From Gudongella sp051744365 (GTDB lineage Bacteria > Bacillota > Clostridia > Tissierellales > Tissierellaceae), in NCBI GenBank assembly GCA_051744365.1, contig JBNJCX010000036.1, positions 1-16,585 of the forward strand: DNA of 16,585 nucleotides, given 5' to 3'. The notes beneath the pieces are model-generated. The model made no database searches. It was given only the letters and a program-made list of their open reading frames with translations, and had not been told where the DNA came from. Position numbers and translations under genes: made by a program. Shown here one piece after another: positions 1-7,725 of this stretch (position 1 is the stretch's first letter; every line of letters starts with the position of its first letter).

Positions 1-116
1 TTATAAAGGCAAAATAACTGCAGCGAGGATTGCAGCAAGGCGGGGATATGCTTGCCGCCTAAAGAAGACAGAAGCTGCCTCCTTCACTCAGAGTAGAGGT
101 GGGGGGTAACTTTCAC
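1..116. other. Unassigned segment upstream of smc; possible tail of an upstream gene
   Basis: No gene is recognised here. On the + strand one frame is open from base 2 to a TAA at 107-109, giving 35 residues rich in Ala, Arg and Lys and ending in Arg-Gly-Gly-Gly. It could be the C-terminal tail of a gene that starts before the window, but I do not recognise the peptide. The minus strand also has a short frame of about 28 codons ending at the window edge, with an Ala/Leu-rich end, which I would not call a gene. The segment looks more GC-rich than its surroundings (near 50 percent by eye) and holds an imperfect 12-base direct repeat (TGCAGCGAGG at 19-28, TGCAGCAAGG at 31-40). Confidence 0.25.
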
Positions 117-159
117 CCATTTCTCAAAAGGTTTATTTTTGGAACCTTTTGAGAAATGG
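117..159. repeat. Perfect 17-bp inverted repeat (hairpin) before smc
   Basis: The left arm 117-133 (CCATTTCTCAAAAGGTT) is the exact reverse complement of 143-159, with a 9-base spacer (134-142). No run of T follows the right arm, and on the other strand no T run follows either, so it is not a standard intrinsic terminator. It ends 17 bases before the smc SD. It could be an RNA stem in the 5' region of smc, an mRNA-end structure of an upstream gene, or the remnant of a small palindromic element. Confidence 0.8.
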
Positions 160-187
160 CCATAGAGATTGGAATGAGGTGTAAGCA

Positions 188-3100
188 TTGTATTTAAAAA
201 AAGTTGAAATCCAAGGATTCAAGTCTTTTGCCGAAAAAACGGAAGTTGAATTCAACAATCGAATTACTGCCATAGTAGGTCCTAACGGCAGCGGCAAGAG
301 TAATATTGCCGATGCCATTAGATGGGTTCTCGGTGAACAAAGTGTAAAAAATCTCAGAGGAAACCGTATGGAGGACATAATTTTCTCTGGAACTGAAAAG
401 AGGAAGGCTCTCGGATTTTCAGAAGTGACAATAGTATTTGATAACTCCACAAGCAAAATTCCAATCGAATACAATGAAGTAGCAGTTACCAGAAGAATGT
501 TCAGATCCGGAGAGAGTGAATACTACATAAATAAAAATTCCTGTAGGCTGAAGGATATCCGTGAGCTATTTATGGATACAGGTGTAGGCAAGGAAGGTTA
601 TTCAATTATAGGGCAGGGAAAGATAGACGAAATATTGTCCAACAAGCCTGATGACAGAAGAAATATCTTCGAGGAAGCTGCAGGCATAGTTAAATACAAA
701 AGCAAAAAACAGGAAGCTTTGAGAAAGCTGGATAGAACGCAAACCAATCTCACAAGAATCGGAGATCTACTACATGAGATTAAGTCGCAGAAGGAAAATT
801 TACAGATCGAGGCAGAAAAAGCAAAGGGGTTCCAAAAGCTTTACGGACAATTGAGAAAACTTGATTCAAGTCTCTCGGTATATGAAATAAATCGCCTTAA
901 GGGCAAGCTTGAGGAGACTGAAAGCAAAAGAAACTCTTTGGAAAATGAGAAGGATATAGTTGATTCAGAAACCCTTCAATTGGAGGAAGGCTATTTATCA
1001 ATAAAATCTAATATTGAGATACTTGAAAATATAATTGAAGAAAAACGAACACTGAAAATGGAAAGTATCCAGGAGTTTGAAAAATCAAAAAATCGCATCA
1101 GACTGCTGGAAGAAAGAGAAACTCATCTTCAGAAAGAAATTTCCAGGCTTAAAGACGAGATCAGTAAGAGCAAAGACTTCCTACTTTCGGGAGATACTCG
1201 AATGGATTCTTCAATGTCTGAAATCCATAGATTGCAGACAGAACAGAATAAGCTGAAGGATTATCAGGCTCAAAAATCAGTGGAAAGAGAAGAGCTACAG
1301 AGGAGATTGACTGAACTGGAGAGCGGAATAGCTGAAAATAAAAAGCTTCTAATGGATATCTACTCCTCCTTATCAGACAAGAGAAGTGAAGACAATACCA
1401 TCGAATCATTCAAGGAGAGTATTGCCAGCAGAATAGCATTTATTGAGAATGATAATAATTCAATAGGAGATAAATTGGATGTTTTGGGAACTGAAATTAA
1501 GAACAGGAAGAAAGACAAGGACCAAAAGACAGCATACAGGGATAATTTAGTTGCTAGTTTAAATAAACTTCAGATGGAAAATGATAAAAGCCAGGAAGAG
1601 TTTTCTGAAATCGAGTCTGAAATACAAAAAAATCAGACTGATCTGGAAAGCTCTATTTCTACTCAAAAACTATATAAAAATATGGAAAAAGAGTACGAAG
1701 GATATTATAACAGCGTTAAATCTGTAATTAAGGCAGCAAAAGCAGATGCTTCATTTGGAGAGGGATTTATAGGTACAGTTGCTGACTTGTTCACCGTTGA
1801 CAAGAAGTATTTGAAGGCTGTAGAGGTTGCCCTTGGGGCATCTATACAAAATATTGTCGTGAAGGATGATTCAAGTGCTAGAAGACTTATTGATTATCTT
1901 AAGCTAAAAAAGAAGGGTAGAGCTACTTTTTTACCACTAAACACTGTTTCGGGAAAGGAAATCAATATTTCGGATGCCGACAAAAGGGAATACAATATAA
2001 TCGGTACTGCATGCAGTGTAGTGGAAATGGATCATAAGTATGTGAATATCTTTAGTAATCTTCTCGGAAGGACATTAATATCTGAAACTATAGAGGATGC
2101 TTTGGCGTATTTAAGGAAATATGGTTTTAAAACCAGGATAGTAACACTGGAGGGTGAAGTTGTCAACCCAGGAGGTAGTCTAACTGGCGGAAGTACCAAC
2201 AATAATTCAATAAGTATTTTGAATAGAAAACAGACTCTATTGGATTTGAATAAAAAAATTGATTTAATCAAAAGCAGGGTAGAGGAAAAGAAAGCTTCCT
2301 CAATGAGACTTAAAAACAGAATAAATGAAGCATCGCAAAAAGGTGAAAAAATCATTAATGAGACTACCGGAATAAGTGATTCAATAACTTCATTGGATAA
2401 AGAAATTCATAATATGGAATACCAAAGAAACTTGCTTAAAGAATCTCTTGAAGGAAAGAACATTGAAATAATAGGGCTAAGGGATGAATTAAAGGAACTC
2501 GATTCAAGAAAATCTGAATTGGATAAAATCAAGGAGAAGCTATCCCAGAAACACAATGCTCTTGAAGTCAAGGCAACTGAGTTGCAGAAGGAATACGATA
2601 ATCTGAAGTCTTTAAAAGATGGAATTGAAATCGAGGTTACTGAAACAAGAATTCAGTTAAACTCCATTGAAAAATCACTAAGTGGGTATATGGAACGTGT
2701 TCAGGAAAGCAGAAATTCCATTTCAGAAACAAAAGCAGCGGTTTCCGAAAAAGAAATTAAATTGGAGAGACTGCAATCAGAAATTCTGGAAAACTCTACT
2801 GAAATGAAGACTTTAGTTGAGTACATTGATAATCAGACAATCATCGAAGAACAGGAATCATCCCTGTTGAAGGAGAGGGTAAAGGAGAAGGAAGTCCTTA
2901 TGAAGGATTTCTATGAGCTTCAGGATAAGTTGAGGGAGTTTACCAAGAGACAAAGCATTGTCGAAAGAGAGCTGAATAAGCTTGAGGTAGACCAGACAAA
3001 ATTCCAACTGCAAATAGAAAACATACTGGAGAAGCTTGAAAATGATTATGAGATTACCCTAGAGGACGCTGAGAAGCTATACACTGAAATCGAGGATATA

Positions 3101-3763
3101 AGAGGGACAAAAAGAGTCATAACTGAAATGAGACAAGGCATAAAAGAGTTGGGACATGTAAATCTTAGCTCAATTGAGGAATATAAAACTGTACTCGAGA
3201 GATACGAATTTCTTAATCGTCAGCTGATTGACCTACATGGAGCAAAGGAAGACATAGAAACGGTAGTAAAGGATATGGAAAAGAAAATGAGAATTCAGTT
3301 TAAAAAGTCTTTTCTGGAAATAAATGAAAGGTTCAGTGAAACCTTTGCAGTACTTTTCAATGGTGGGAAAGCAAGGCTGGAAATTGAGGAAGATGACGAT
3401 ATTCTTACCGCAGGAATAGAAATAATGGCCCAACCACCAGGCAAAAAGCTTCAAAGTCTAACTCTTCTTTCAGGAGGAGAAAAGTCATTGACGGCTGTAG
3501 CCCTGTTGTTCGCAATCCTTAAGACCAGGCCATCACCGTTTTGCATACTGGACGAAATAGATGCCGCCCTGGACGAGGCCAATATAAGCAGATATACAAC
3601 TTATCTGAATAGCCTTGATGATAATACACAGTTTGTATTGATTACACACAGAAAAACAACTATGGAAATAGCAGATGTACTTTATGGTGTAACTATGGAG
3701 GAAGAAGGCGTCAGCAGGATGATTTCACTAAAATTAAAGGATTATGACGAAATAGCCAGCTAG
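188..3763 (+). CDS. smc: Chromosome partition/condensation ATPase Smc
   Basis: Structural maintenance of chromosomes protein, 1191 residues, close to the usual length of bacterial Smc (about 1190). It dimerises through its hinge and, with ScpA and ScpB (not in this window), forms the condensin that loops and compacts the nucleoid. The N-terminal head has the Walker A motif GPNGSGKSN at 31-39 and a Q-loop near 142-147. Long Glu/Lys-rich coiled coils run from about 165 to 515 and 685 to 1035. The hinge occupies about 520-680 and includes the Gly-rich NPGGSLTGGS stretch. The C-terminal head carries the signature LSGGEKS from 1094 and Walker B ending in Asp1122-Glu1123. The start is TTG at 188, chosen because MYLKKVEIQGFKSFA is the standard Smc N-terminus and GAGGTG (176-181) lies 6 bases upstream. 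The neighbour ftsY follows after 10 bases, as in many Firmicutes. Confidence 0.98.
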   Translation: MYLKKVEIQGFKSFAEKTEVEFNNRITAIVGPNGSGKSNIADAIRWVLGEQSVKNLRGNRMEDIIFSGTEKRKALGFSEVTIVFDNSTSKIPIEYNEVAVTRRMFRSGESEYYINKNSCRLKDIRELFMDTGVGKEGYSIIGQGKIDEILSNKPDDRRNIFEEAAGIVKYKSKKQEALRKLDRTQTNLTRIGDLLHEIKSQKENLQIEAEKAKGFQKLYGQLRKLDSSLSVYEINRLKGKLEETESKRNSLENEKDIVDSETLQLEEGYLSIKSNIEILENIIEEKRTLKMESIQEFEKSKNRIRLLEERETHLQKEISRLKDEISKSKDFLLSGDTRMDSSMSEIHRLQTEQNKLKDYQAQKSVEREELQRRLTELESGIAENKKLLMDIYSSLSDKRSEDNTIESFKESIASRIAFIENDNNSIGDKLDVLGTEIKNRKKDKDQKTAYRDNLVASLNKLQMENDKSQEEFSEIESEIQKNQTDLESSISTQKLYKNMEKEYEGYYNSVKSVIKAAKADASFGEGFIGTVADLFTVDKKYLKAVEVALGASIQNIVVKDDSSARRLIDYLKLKKKGRATFLPLNTVSGKEINISDADKREYNIIGTACSVVEMDHKYVNIFSNLLGRTLISETIEDALAYLRKYGFKTRIVTLEGEVVNPGGSLTGGSTNNNSISILNRKQTLLDLNKKIDLIKSRVEEKKASSMRLKNRINEASQKGEKIINETTGISDSITSLDKEIHNMEYQRNLLKESLEGKNIEIIGLRDELKELDSRKSELDKIKEKLSQKHNALEVKATELQKEYDNLKSLKDGIEIEVTETRIQLNSIEKSLSGYMERVQESRNSISETKAAVSEKEIKLERLQSEILENSTEMKTLVEYIDNQTIIEEQESSLLKERVKEKEVLMKDFYELQDKLREFTKRQSIVERELNKLEVDQTKFQLQIENILEKLENDYEITLEDAEKLYTEIEDIRGTKRVITEMRQGIKELGHVNLSSIEEYKTVLERYEFLNRQLIDLHGAKEDIETVVKDMEKKMRIQFKKSFLEINERFSETFAVLFNGGKARLEIEEDDDILTAGIEIMAQPPGKKLQSLTLLSGGEKSLTAVALLFAILKTRPSPFCILDEIDAALDEANISRYTTYLNSLDDNTQFVLITHRKTTMEIADVLYGVTMEEEGVSRMISLKLKDYDEIAS

Positions 3764-3773
3764 GAGGTAAATT

Positions 3774-4850
3774 ATGTTCAATTGGTTCAAAAAGGATAAA
3801 AAGAAATCAGAGGAGTTCAACCAGACTTTGGAATCTCAGAATTCATCAGACTCGATAAATGAGGAAATCGAAGAGGAGGAAGTTGCTGCTCTTGTGAATG
3901 ATTTTCAGACTGAAGAAGTTTCTGAACAAGATGCTGTAGGCTTACTAGACAGACTTAAGAGCGGACTTTCAAAGACCAGAAAAGATATGAGCAATAAGAT
4001 AGAGGATATCATTAGTGGTTATAAAGGTATTGATGACGGATTATTTGAAGACCTTGAGGATGTTCTTGTATCAGCTGATGTAGGGGTTAATCCTACAATG
4101 ATGATAATTGAAAGATTAAGAGAAAGGGTCAAGGAAGAAAGAGTAAGTGATCCAAATCTTGTTAAAGATTTACTGAAGGATGAAATCAAGAAATTGATGT
4201 TTGAATCAGTACCCAACAACGAGCTGAATCTATTGCCTCACCCGACAGTTTTACTTGTAGTGGGAGTAAATGGCGTTGGTAAAACCACGACTATAGGAAA
4301 GCTTGCATATGGATTCAAGGAAAATGGTAAAAAAGTTCTTATAGCAGCTGGGGATACTTTCAGAGCAGCAGCTATAGAGCAGCTTGAGGAGTGGAGCAAG
4401 AGAGCTGGTGCAGAAATAATTTCGCATACTGAAGGCTCTGATCCGGCAGCTGTGATTTTCGATGGAATACAGGCAGCCAAGGCGAGGAAAGCTGACATTC
4501 TTATATGTGATACTGCAGGAAGACTTCACAATAAATCAAACCTGATGAATGAACTGAATAAGATATTCAGGATTGTCGACAGGGAATACGGTGAAGCCAC
4601 CAAGGAGATTATCCTGGTATTGGATGCCACCACTGGCCAAAATGCAATAAACCAGGCCAAGGTTTTCAAGGAGGTAGCCAACATAACAGGTGTTGCTCTT
4701 GCAAAGCTTGATGGAACAGCAAAGGGTGGAGTGGCAATAGCTTTGCAGACTGAGCTTAAGCTTCCAATAAAAATGATTGGAGTGGGAGAAAATGTGGAGG
4801 ATCTGCAACCCTTTGATTCGGATAGCTTTATAGATGCTATTTTTGAATAA
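3774..4850 (+). CDS. ftsY: Signal recognition particle receptor GTPase FtsY
   Basis: Membrane-associated receptor that docks the SRP-ribosome complex at the SecYEG translocon; its GTPase activity is mutually stimulated with Ffh. It has 358 residues. A short basic, aromatic N-terminus (MFNWFKKDKKK) resembles a membrane-targeting amphipathic segment and is followed by an acidic linker to about residue 55, shorter than the long acidic A domain of E. coli FtsY. The N domain spans about 56-150 and the G domain about 155-358: P-loop GVNGVGKTT at 164-172, DTFRAAA at 194-200, DTAGR at 246-250, AKLDGTAKGG at 310-319, and the C-terminal PFDSDSFIDAIF ending typical of FtsY. The SD AGGAGGT (3762-3768) overlaps the smc stop codon, so the gene is almost certainly co-transcribed with smc. 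No terminator is seen after it. Confidence 0.98.
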   Translation: MFNWFKKDKKKSEEFNQTLESQNSSDSINEEIEEEEVAALVNDFQTEEVSEQDAVGLLDRLKSGLSKTRKDMSNKIEDIISGYKGIDDGLFEDLEDVLVSADVGVNPTMMIIERLRERVKEERVSDPNLVKDLLKDEIKKLMFESVPNNELNLLPHPTVLLVVGVNGVGKTTTIGKLAYGFKENGKKVLIAAGDTFRAAAIEQLEEWSKRAGAEIISHTEGSDPAAVIFDGIQAAKARKADILICDTAGRLHNKSNLMNELNKIFRIVDREYGEATKEIILVLDATTGQNAINQAKVFKEVANITGVALAKLDGTAKGGVAIALQTELKLPIKMIGVGENVEDLQPFDSDSFIDAIFE

Positions 4851-4854
4851 TGTG

Positions 4855-4883
4855 TTGACAAATACCCTTAGATGGATTAATAT
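4855..4883 (+). promoter_or_regulatory. Candidate sigma-A promoter P1 upstream of ylxM-ffh
   Basis: A perfect -35 hexamer TTGACA (4855-4860) lies five bases after the ftsY stop. It is followed by a 17-base spacer and TAATAT (4878-4883), which matches 4 of 6 positions of the -10 consensus. Transcription would start near 4890, giving a leader of about 40 nt before ylxM. This would let the SRP/ribosome genes be expressed apart from smc-ftsY. The -10 assignment is the weaker part. Confidence 0.5.
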
Positions 4884-4914
4884 TATAGTGTCAAGGATAA
4901 GGCTTGACAGTATA
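4884..4914. promoter_or_regulatory. 31-bp imperfect dyad between P1 and ylxM (operator or RNA hairpin)
   Basis: TATAgTGTCAAG (4884-4895) and CTTGACAgTATA (4903-4914) are inverted repeats pairing at 11 of 12 positions with one central G/G mismatch, separated by 7 bases (4896-4902). The dyad lies just after the P1 -10 element, covers the expected P1 start point, and its right arm contains the -35 hexamer of P2. That position suits a repressor operator, but the RNA could equally fold as a hairpin at the very 5' end of the P1 transcript. Confidence 0.6.
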
Positions 4915-4932
4915 TTTAGTTGGTGATAAAAT
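4904..4932 (+). promoter_or_regulatory. Candidate sigma-A promoter P2 overlapping the ylxM start codon
   Basis: A perfect TTGACA (4904-4909), a 17-base spacer and an extended -10 element TGaTAAAAT (4924-4932, hexamer matching 5 of 6) form one of the best promoter matches in the window. The -10 hexamer includes the first two bases of the ylxM ATG (4931). Transcripts would start near 4939, inside ylxM, and so could express ffh and downstream genes but not intact ylxM. Confidence 0.5.
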
Positions 4933-5290
4933 GGAGAAGCTGGTCAGAATTGGAATATTATTTGATTTCTATGGAAAATTGCTCAGTCCGAAGCAGTACC
5001 AGGTAATTGAGCTATATTACTCTAACGACCTGAGCCTTGCTGAAATCGGTGAAGTCATTGGTATTAGCAGGCAGGGTGTGTTTGATACGCTCAAAAGAGC
5101 TGAAGACAAGCTTTTTGGTTACGAGGAAAAACTTGGTCTGGTGGAAAAATTTTATGGAAGTCAGGATGCTATACGCGAGATCAGGAATCTGGCACTGGAA
5201 ATCTTAAAAATTGGCGAAGATTCATCAAATGAGGAAATTTCTAAAAAAGCCAGTATGATAGAAAGTATGATTTCTGAAATTTTATTGTAG
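4931..5290 (+). CDS. ylxM: SRP-associated helix-turn-helix protein YlxM
   Basis: Small UPF0122 protein, about 119 residues, encoded next to ffh in most Firmicutes and considered an accessory factor of the signal recognition particle. A sigma-like helix-turn-helix is visible: LSPKQYQVIELYYSNDLSLAEI followed by ISRQGVFDTLKRAEDKL, roughly residues 19-61, then a helical C-terminus. I chose ATG 4931 because MEKLVRIGILFDFYGKLL matches the family N-terminus. An in-frame TTG at 4904 would add nine residues; it has a better-spaced SD (AAGGA 4893-4897, 6 bases) than the ATG, whose only candidate is GGTGAT at 4922-4927. The start is therefore not certain. The stop is 17 bases before ffh, consistent with one transcript. 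Confidence 0.93.
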   Translation: MEKLVRIGILFDFYGKLLSPKQYQVIELYYSNDLSLAEIGEVIGISRQGVFDTLKRAEDKLFGYEEKLGLVEKFYGSQDAIREIRNLALEILKIGEDSSNEEISKKASMIESMISEILL

Positions 5291-5307
5291 ATATAGGAGG
5301 TTTCGCT

Positions 5308-6648
5308 TTGGTATTTGAAAGTTTATCAGAAAAACTCCAGAACGCTTTGGGAAAACTCAAAGGTAAAGGTAAGTTAAGCGAAAAAGATCTTGACGCCGCC
5401 CTTCGAGAGGTAAGGCTTGCTTTATTGGAAGCTGACGTAAATTTCAAGGTTGTAAAGGATTTCGTAAAGAAAATAAAGGAAAGAGCTCTTGGTGCTGAGG
5501 TTCTGGAAAGTCTTACCCCAGGACAACAGGTTATAAAAATAGTAAACGATGAGCTGACAGCATTAATGGGTGACAAGGAAGTTAAACTTAATATGGCTGC
5601 CACACCCCCTACGGTTATACTGATGTGTGGTCTGCAAGGTGCTGGCAAGACAACTACTTCCGGTAAGCTTGCAAACAACCTGAAGAAACAGAACAAGAGA
5701 CCTCTATTGGTTGCCTGTGATATTTACAGGCCAGCAGCTATAAAGCAGCTGGAAGTTGTAGGTGAAAAGGTTGGGGTCCCCGTATTCTCAATGGGTGACA
5801 AGCACGATCCAGTGGATATTGCAAAAGCAGCGATGGAACACGGGAAAAAACACGGTAATGATGTAATAATAATAGATACAGCAGGTAGACTTCATATTGA
5901 TGAAAATCTGATGAAGGAAATAATTGAAATTAAGGAAGCGACAGAGCCGGATGACATCCTTCTGGTATTGGATGCTATGACAGGACAGGACGCAGTTAAT
6001 GTTGCAGAATCCTTCAACGACCAGCTGAGCATTACCGGAGTGATTCTCACCAAGCTGGATGGCGATGCCAGAGGAGGAGCAGCATTATCCATAAGAGCTG
6101 TGATTGACAAGCCAATCAAATTTGTGGGTATGGGCGAGAAGCTGGATCAACTTGAGCCATTTCATCCTGACAGAATGTCCTCTAGAATTCTTGGTATGGG
6201 AGATGTCTTAAGTCTCATAGAAAAGGCCCAATCCAATATAGATGAAAAGAAAGCAATTGAATTGGAAAAGAAAATGAGAACTGCACAGTTTACATTTGAC
6301 GATTTTCTGGATCAGCTTGAACAGATGAAAAACATGGGTCCACTTGATGAGATATTGGAAATGATACCAGGAATGAACTCGAAGGCACTAAAGGGACTTA
6401 ATGTAGACAACAGGGAACTTTCTAGAATAGAGGCAATCATCAAGTCCATGACCAAAAAGGAAAGGGACAATCCAGATTTAATTGACAGCAGCAGAAGAAA
6501 ACGTATCGCAAATGGAAGTGGTACAAATGTACAGGATGTCAATAAACTTCTTAAGCAATTTAAGGAAACCAAGAAAATGATGAAGAAGTTTTCTGACATG
6601 AGTAAACCATCGAAGAAAAAAGGGAAAATGGGTTTCCCCTTTTTCTAA
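5308..6648 (+). CDS. ffh: Signal recognition particle protein Ffh (SRP54 GTPase)
   Basis: Binds the SRP RNA and hydrophobic signal sequences emerging from the ribosome, then pairs with FtsY for delivery to the membrane. It has 446 residues, the usual length. The N domain spans about 1-95 and the G domain about 96-300, with P-loop GLQGAGKTT at 108-116, DIYRPAA at 138-144, DTAGR at 190-194 and TKLDG at 248-252. The methionine-rich M domain (about 326-435) contains the RNA-binding helix motif SRRKRIANGSG at 395-405. The tail is Lys-rich and ends MGFPFF. The start is TTG 5308, with SD AGGAGG (5295-5300) 7 bases upstream; MVFESLSEKLQ is the standard N-terminus. Its G domain is paralogous to that of ftsY, two genes upstream. 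Confidence 0.98.
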   Translation: MVFESLSEKLQNALGKLKGKGKLSEKDLDAALREVRLALLEADVNFKVVKDFVKKIKERALGAEVLESLTPGQQVIKIVNDELTALMGDKEVKLNMAATPPTVILMCGLQGAGKTTTSGKLANNLKKQNKRPLLVACDIYRPAAIKQLEVVGEKVGVPVFSMGDKHDPVDIAKAAMEHGKKHGNDVIIIDTAGRLHIDENLMKEIIEIKEATEPDDILLVLDAMTGQDAVNVAESFNDQLSITGVILTKLDGDARGGAALSIRAVIDKPIKFVGMGEKLDQLEPFHPDRMSSRILGMGDVLSLIEKAQSNIDEKKAIELEKKMRTAQFTFDDFLDQLEQMKNMGPLDEILEMIPGMNSKALKGLNVDNRELSRIEAIIKSMTKKERDNPDLIDSSRRKRIANGSGTNVQDVNKLLKQFKETKKMMKKFSDMSKPSKKKGKMGFPFF

Positions 6649-6681
6649 ATAGATAATCCAATATAACAGGAGGTGAAATAA

Positions 6682-6951
6682 ATGGCGGTAAAAATCAGAC
6701 TAAGAAGAATGGGTGCAAAAAAGACTCCTTTCTATAGAATTGTTGTATCAGACTCAAGATCACCAAGAGATGGTAGATTTATTGAGGAACTGGGATATTA
6801 TAATCCACTCACTGAACCAAAAACAGTGAAGATAGACAATGAAAAGGCAGAAAAATGGCTGAAGAATGGTGCGAAACCAACTGAAACAGTTGAAAGACTT
6901 TTCAAAGATAGTGGTTTGTATGAAAAAACAGAAGAAAAAATTGAAGAATAG
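6682..6951 (+). CDS. rpsP: 30S ribosomal protein S16
   Basis: Small-subunit protein that binds 16S rRNA early in 30S assembly. It has 89 residues, the normal length. The N-terminus MAVKIRLRRMGAKKTPFYRI and the segments SPRDGRFIEELGYYNP and WLKNGAKPTETV are characteristic of S16. The acidic tail EEKIEE is short. A near-complete SD (AGGAGGTGA, 6668-6676) lies 5 bases before the ATG, fitting a highly translated gene. It sits 33 bases after ffh and 17 before khpA, the usual Firmicute order ffh-rpsP-khpA-rimM-trmD-rplS. No promoter stands out in the gap, so it is probably read from upstream promoters. Confidence 0.98.
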   Translation: MAVKIRLRRMGAKKTPFYRIVVSDSRSPRDGRFIEELGYYNPLTEPKTVKIDNEKAEKWLKNGAKPTETVERLFKDSGLYEKTEEKIEE

Positions 6952-6968
6952 TTGCGGAGGTTCAGAAT

Positions 6969-7199
6969 ATGGGTGAATTGGTAGAATTTATTGCAAAGGC
7001 GCTAGTAGATAACCCTGATGAAGTAAGTGTCAATGAAGTGGAAGGTTCCCAATCAATTATCATAGAATTAAAAGTTGCACCGGATGATATGGGAAAAATC
7101 ATAGGAAAACAAGGAAGAATAGCCAAGGCTATCAGAACAGTCGTAAAAGCAGCAGCTATTAAGGACAACAAGAGAGTGGTTGTTGAAATTATTCAATAA
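6969..7199 (+). CDS. khpA: KH-domain RNA-binding protein KhpA (YlqC family)
   Basis: A small single-domain KH protein of 76 residues. In Firmicutes it partners with KhpB/EloR in RNA binding and is linked to cell elongation and division; the partner is not in this window. The fold core VAPDDMGKIIGKQGRIAKAIRT (split here as residues 37-46 and 47-57) includes the GxxG loop Gly46-Lys-Gln-Gly49, which contacts RNA backbones. SD GGAGG (6956-6960) is 8 bases from the ATG. Placement between rpsP and rimM is conserved in the phylum and supports the call. The molecular target cannot be read from the sequence. Confidence 0.95.
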   Translation: MGELVEFIAKALVDNPDEVSVNEVEGSQSIIIELKVAPDDMGKIIGKQGRIAKAIRTVVKAAAIKDNKRVVVEIIQ

Positions 7200-7224
7200 C
7201 TTATATTAACTGGCGGGTGTAAAA

Positions 7225-7725
7225 ATGGAATATACAATAATTGGTAAGATAACAGGTACCCATGGCATCAAGGGAGATGTGAAGGTTTATCCCCTTACAA
7301 GCTCTACTGACAGGTTTTTCGACTTGAAAAAGGCGTATATAGGTGAAGATAAGATAGAGCTGCAATTACAAAATATAAAACTTCATAAAGGAATGGTTCT
7401 TCTCCAGTTCAAGGGACTTGAGGACATAAATAAGGTACTTGGATTAAAAGACCAGTACATTTATGTTGATGAGGAGGATAAAGTAGTTCTTCCTGAAGAT
7501 CATTACTTTATCTCTGATCTTGTGGGCTGTAAGGTTTATGATAAAAATGAGTCCTTTATAGGAACCATTACCGATGTAATTCAAAACTCCGCTAATGATG
7601 TCTATGTAGTTACTGATGATGACAGCAGGAATCATCTGATTCCTGCAGTAAAAGCATTTATATTGCTTGTAGACGTAAATCAAAAGAAAATAATTGTAGA
7701 CCCCATTGAAGGAATGATTGAATGA
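7225..7725 (+). CDS. rimM: Ribosome maturation factor RimM
   Basis: Assists late maturation of the 30S head, probably through contact with S19 and the 16S 3' domain. It has 166 residues, typical of the family. The N-terminal RimM domain opens with GKITGTHGIKGDVKV (residues 7-21). The PRC-barrel domain begins around HYFISDLVGCKVY (93-105) and ends with LIPAVKAFI (138-146) and IIVDPIEGM (156-164). The SD is weak: GCGGGTG (7213-7219), 5 bases before the ATG. The last four bases overlap the trmD start (ATGA, 7722-7725), so the two genes are likely translationally coupled, matching their joint role in translation. Confidence 0.97.
   Translation: MEYTIIGKITGTHGIKGDVKVYPLTSSTDRFFDLKKAYIGEDKIELQLQNIKLHKGMVLLQFKGLEDINKVLGLKDQYIYVDEEDKVVLPEDHYFISDLVGCKVYDKNESFIGTITDVIQNSANDVYVVTDDDSRNHLIPAVKAFILLVDVNQKKIIVDPIEGMIE

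Noticed and set aside
4526..4861. 111-codon open frame on the minus strand over the end of ftsY
   Set aside because: Complement of the conserved FtsY G domain; a similar shadow appears opposite the homologous part of ffh (5892-6119), which shows it derives from the GTPase motifs.
5241..5696. 151-codon open frame on the minus strand over the ylxM end and ffh start
   Set aside because: It is an antisense shadow of ffh: low-complexity Ser/Leu/Ala composition, no recognisable domain, and it covers highly conserved coding sequence on the + strand.
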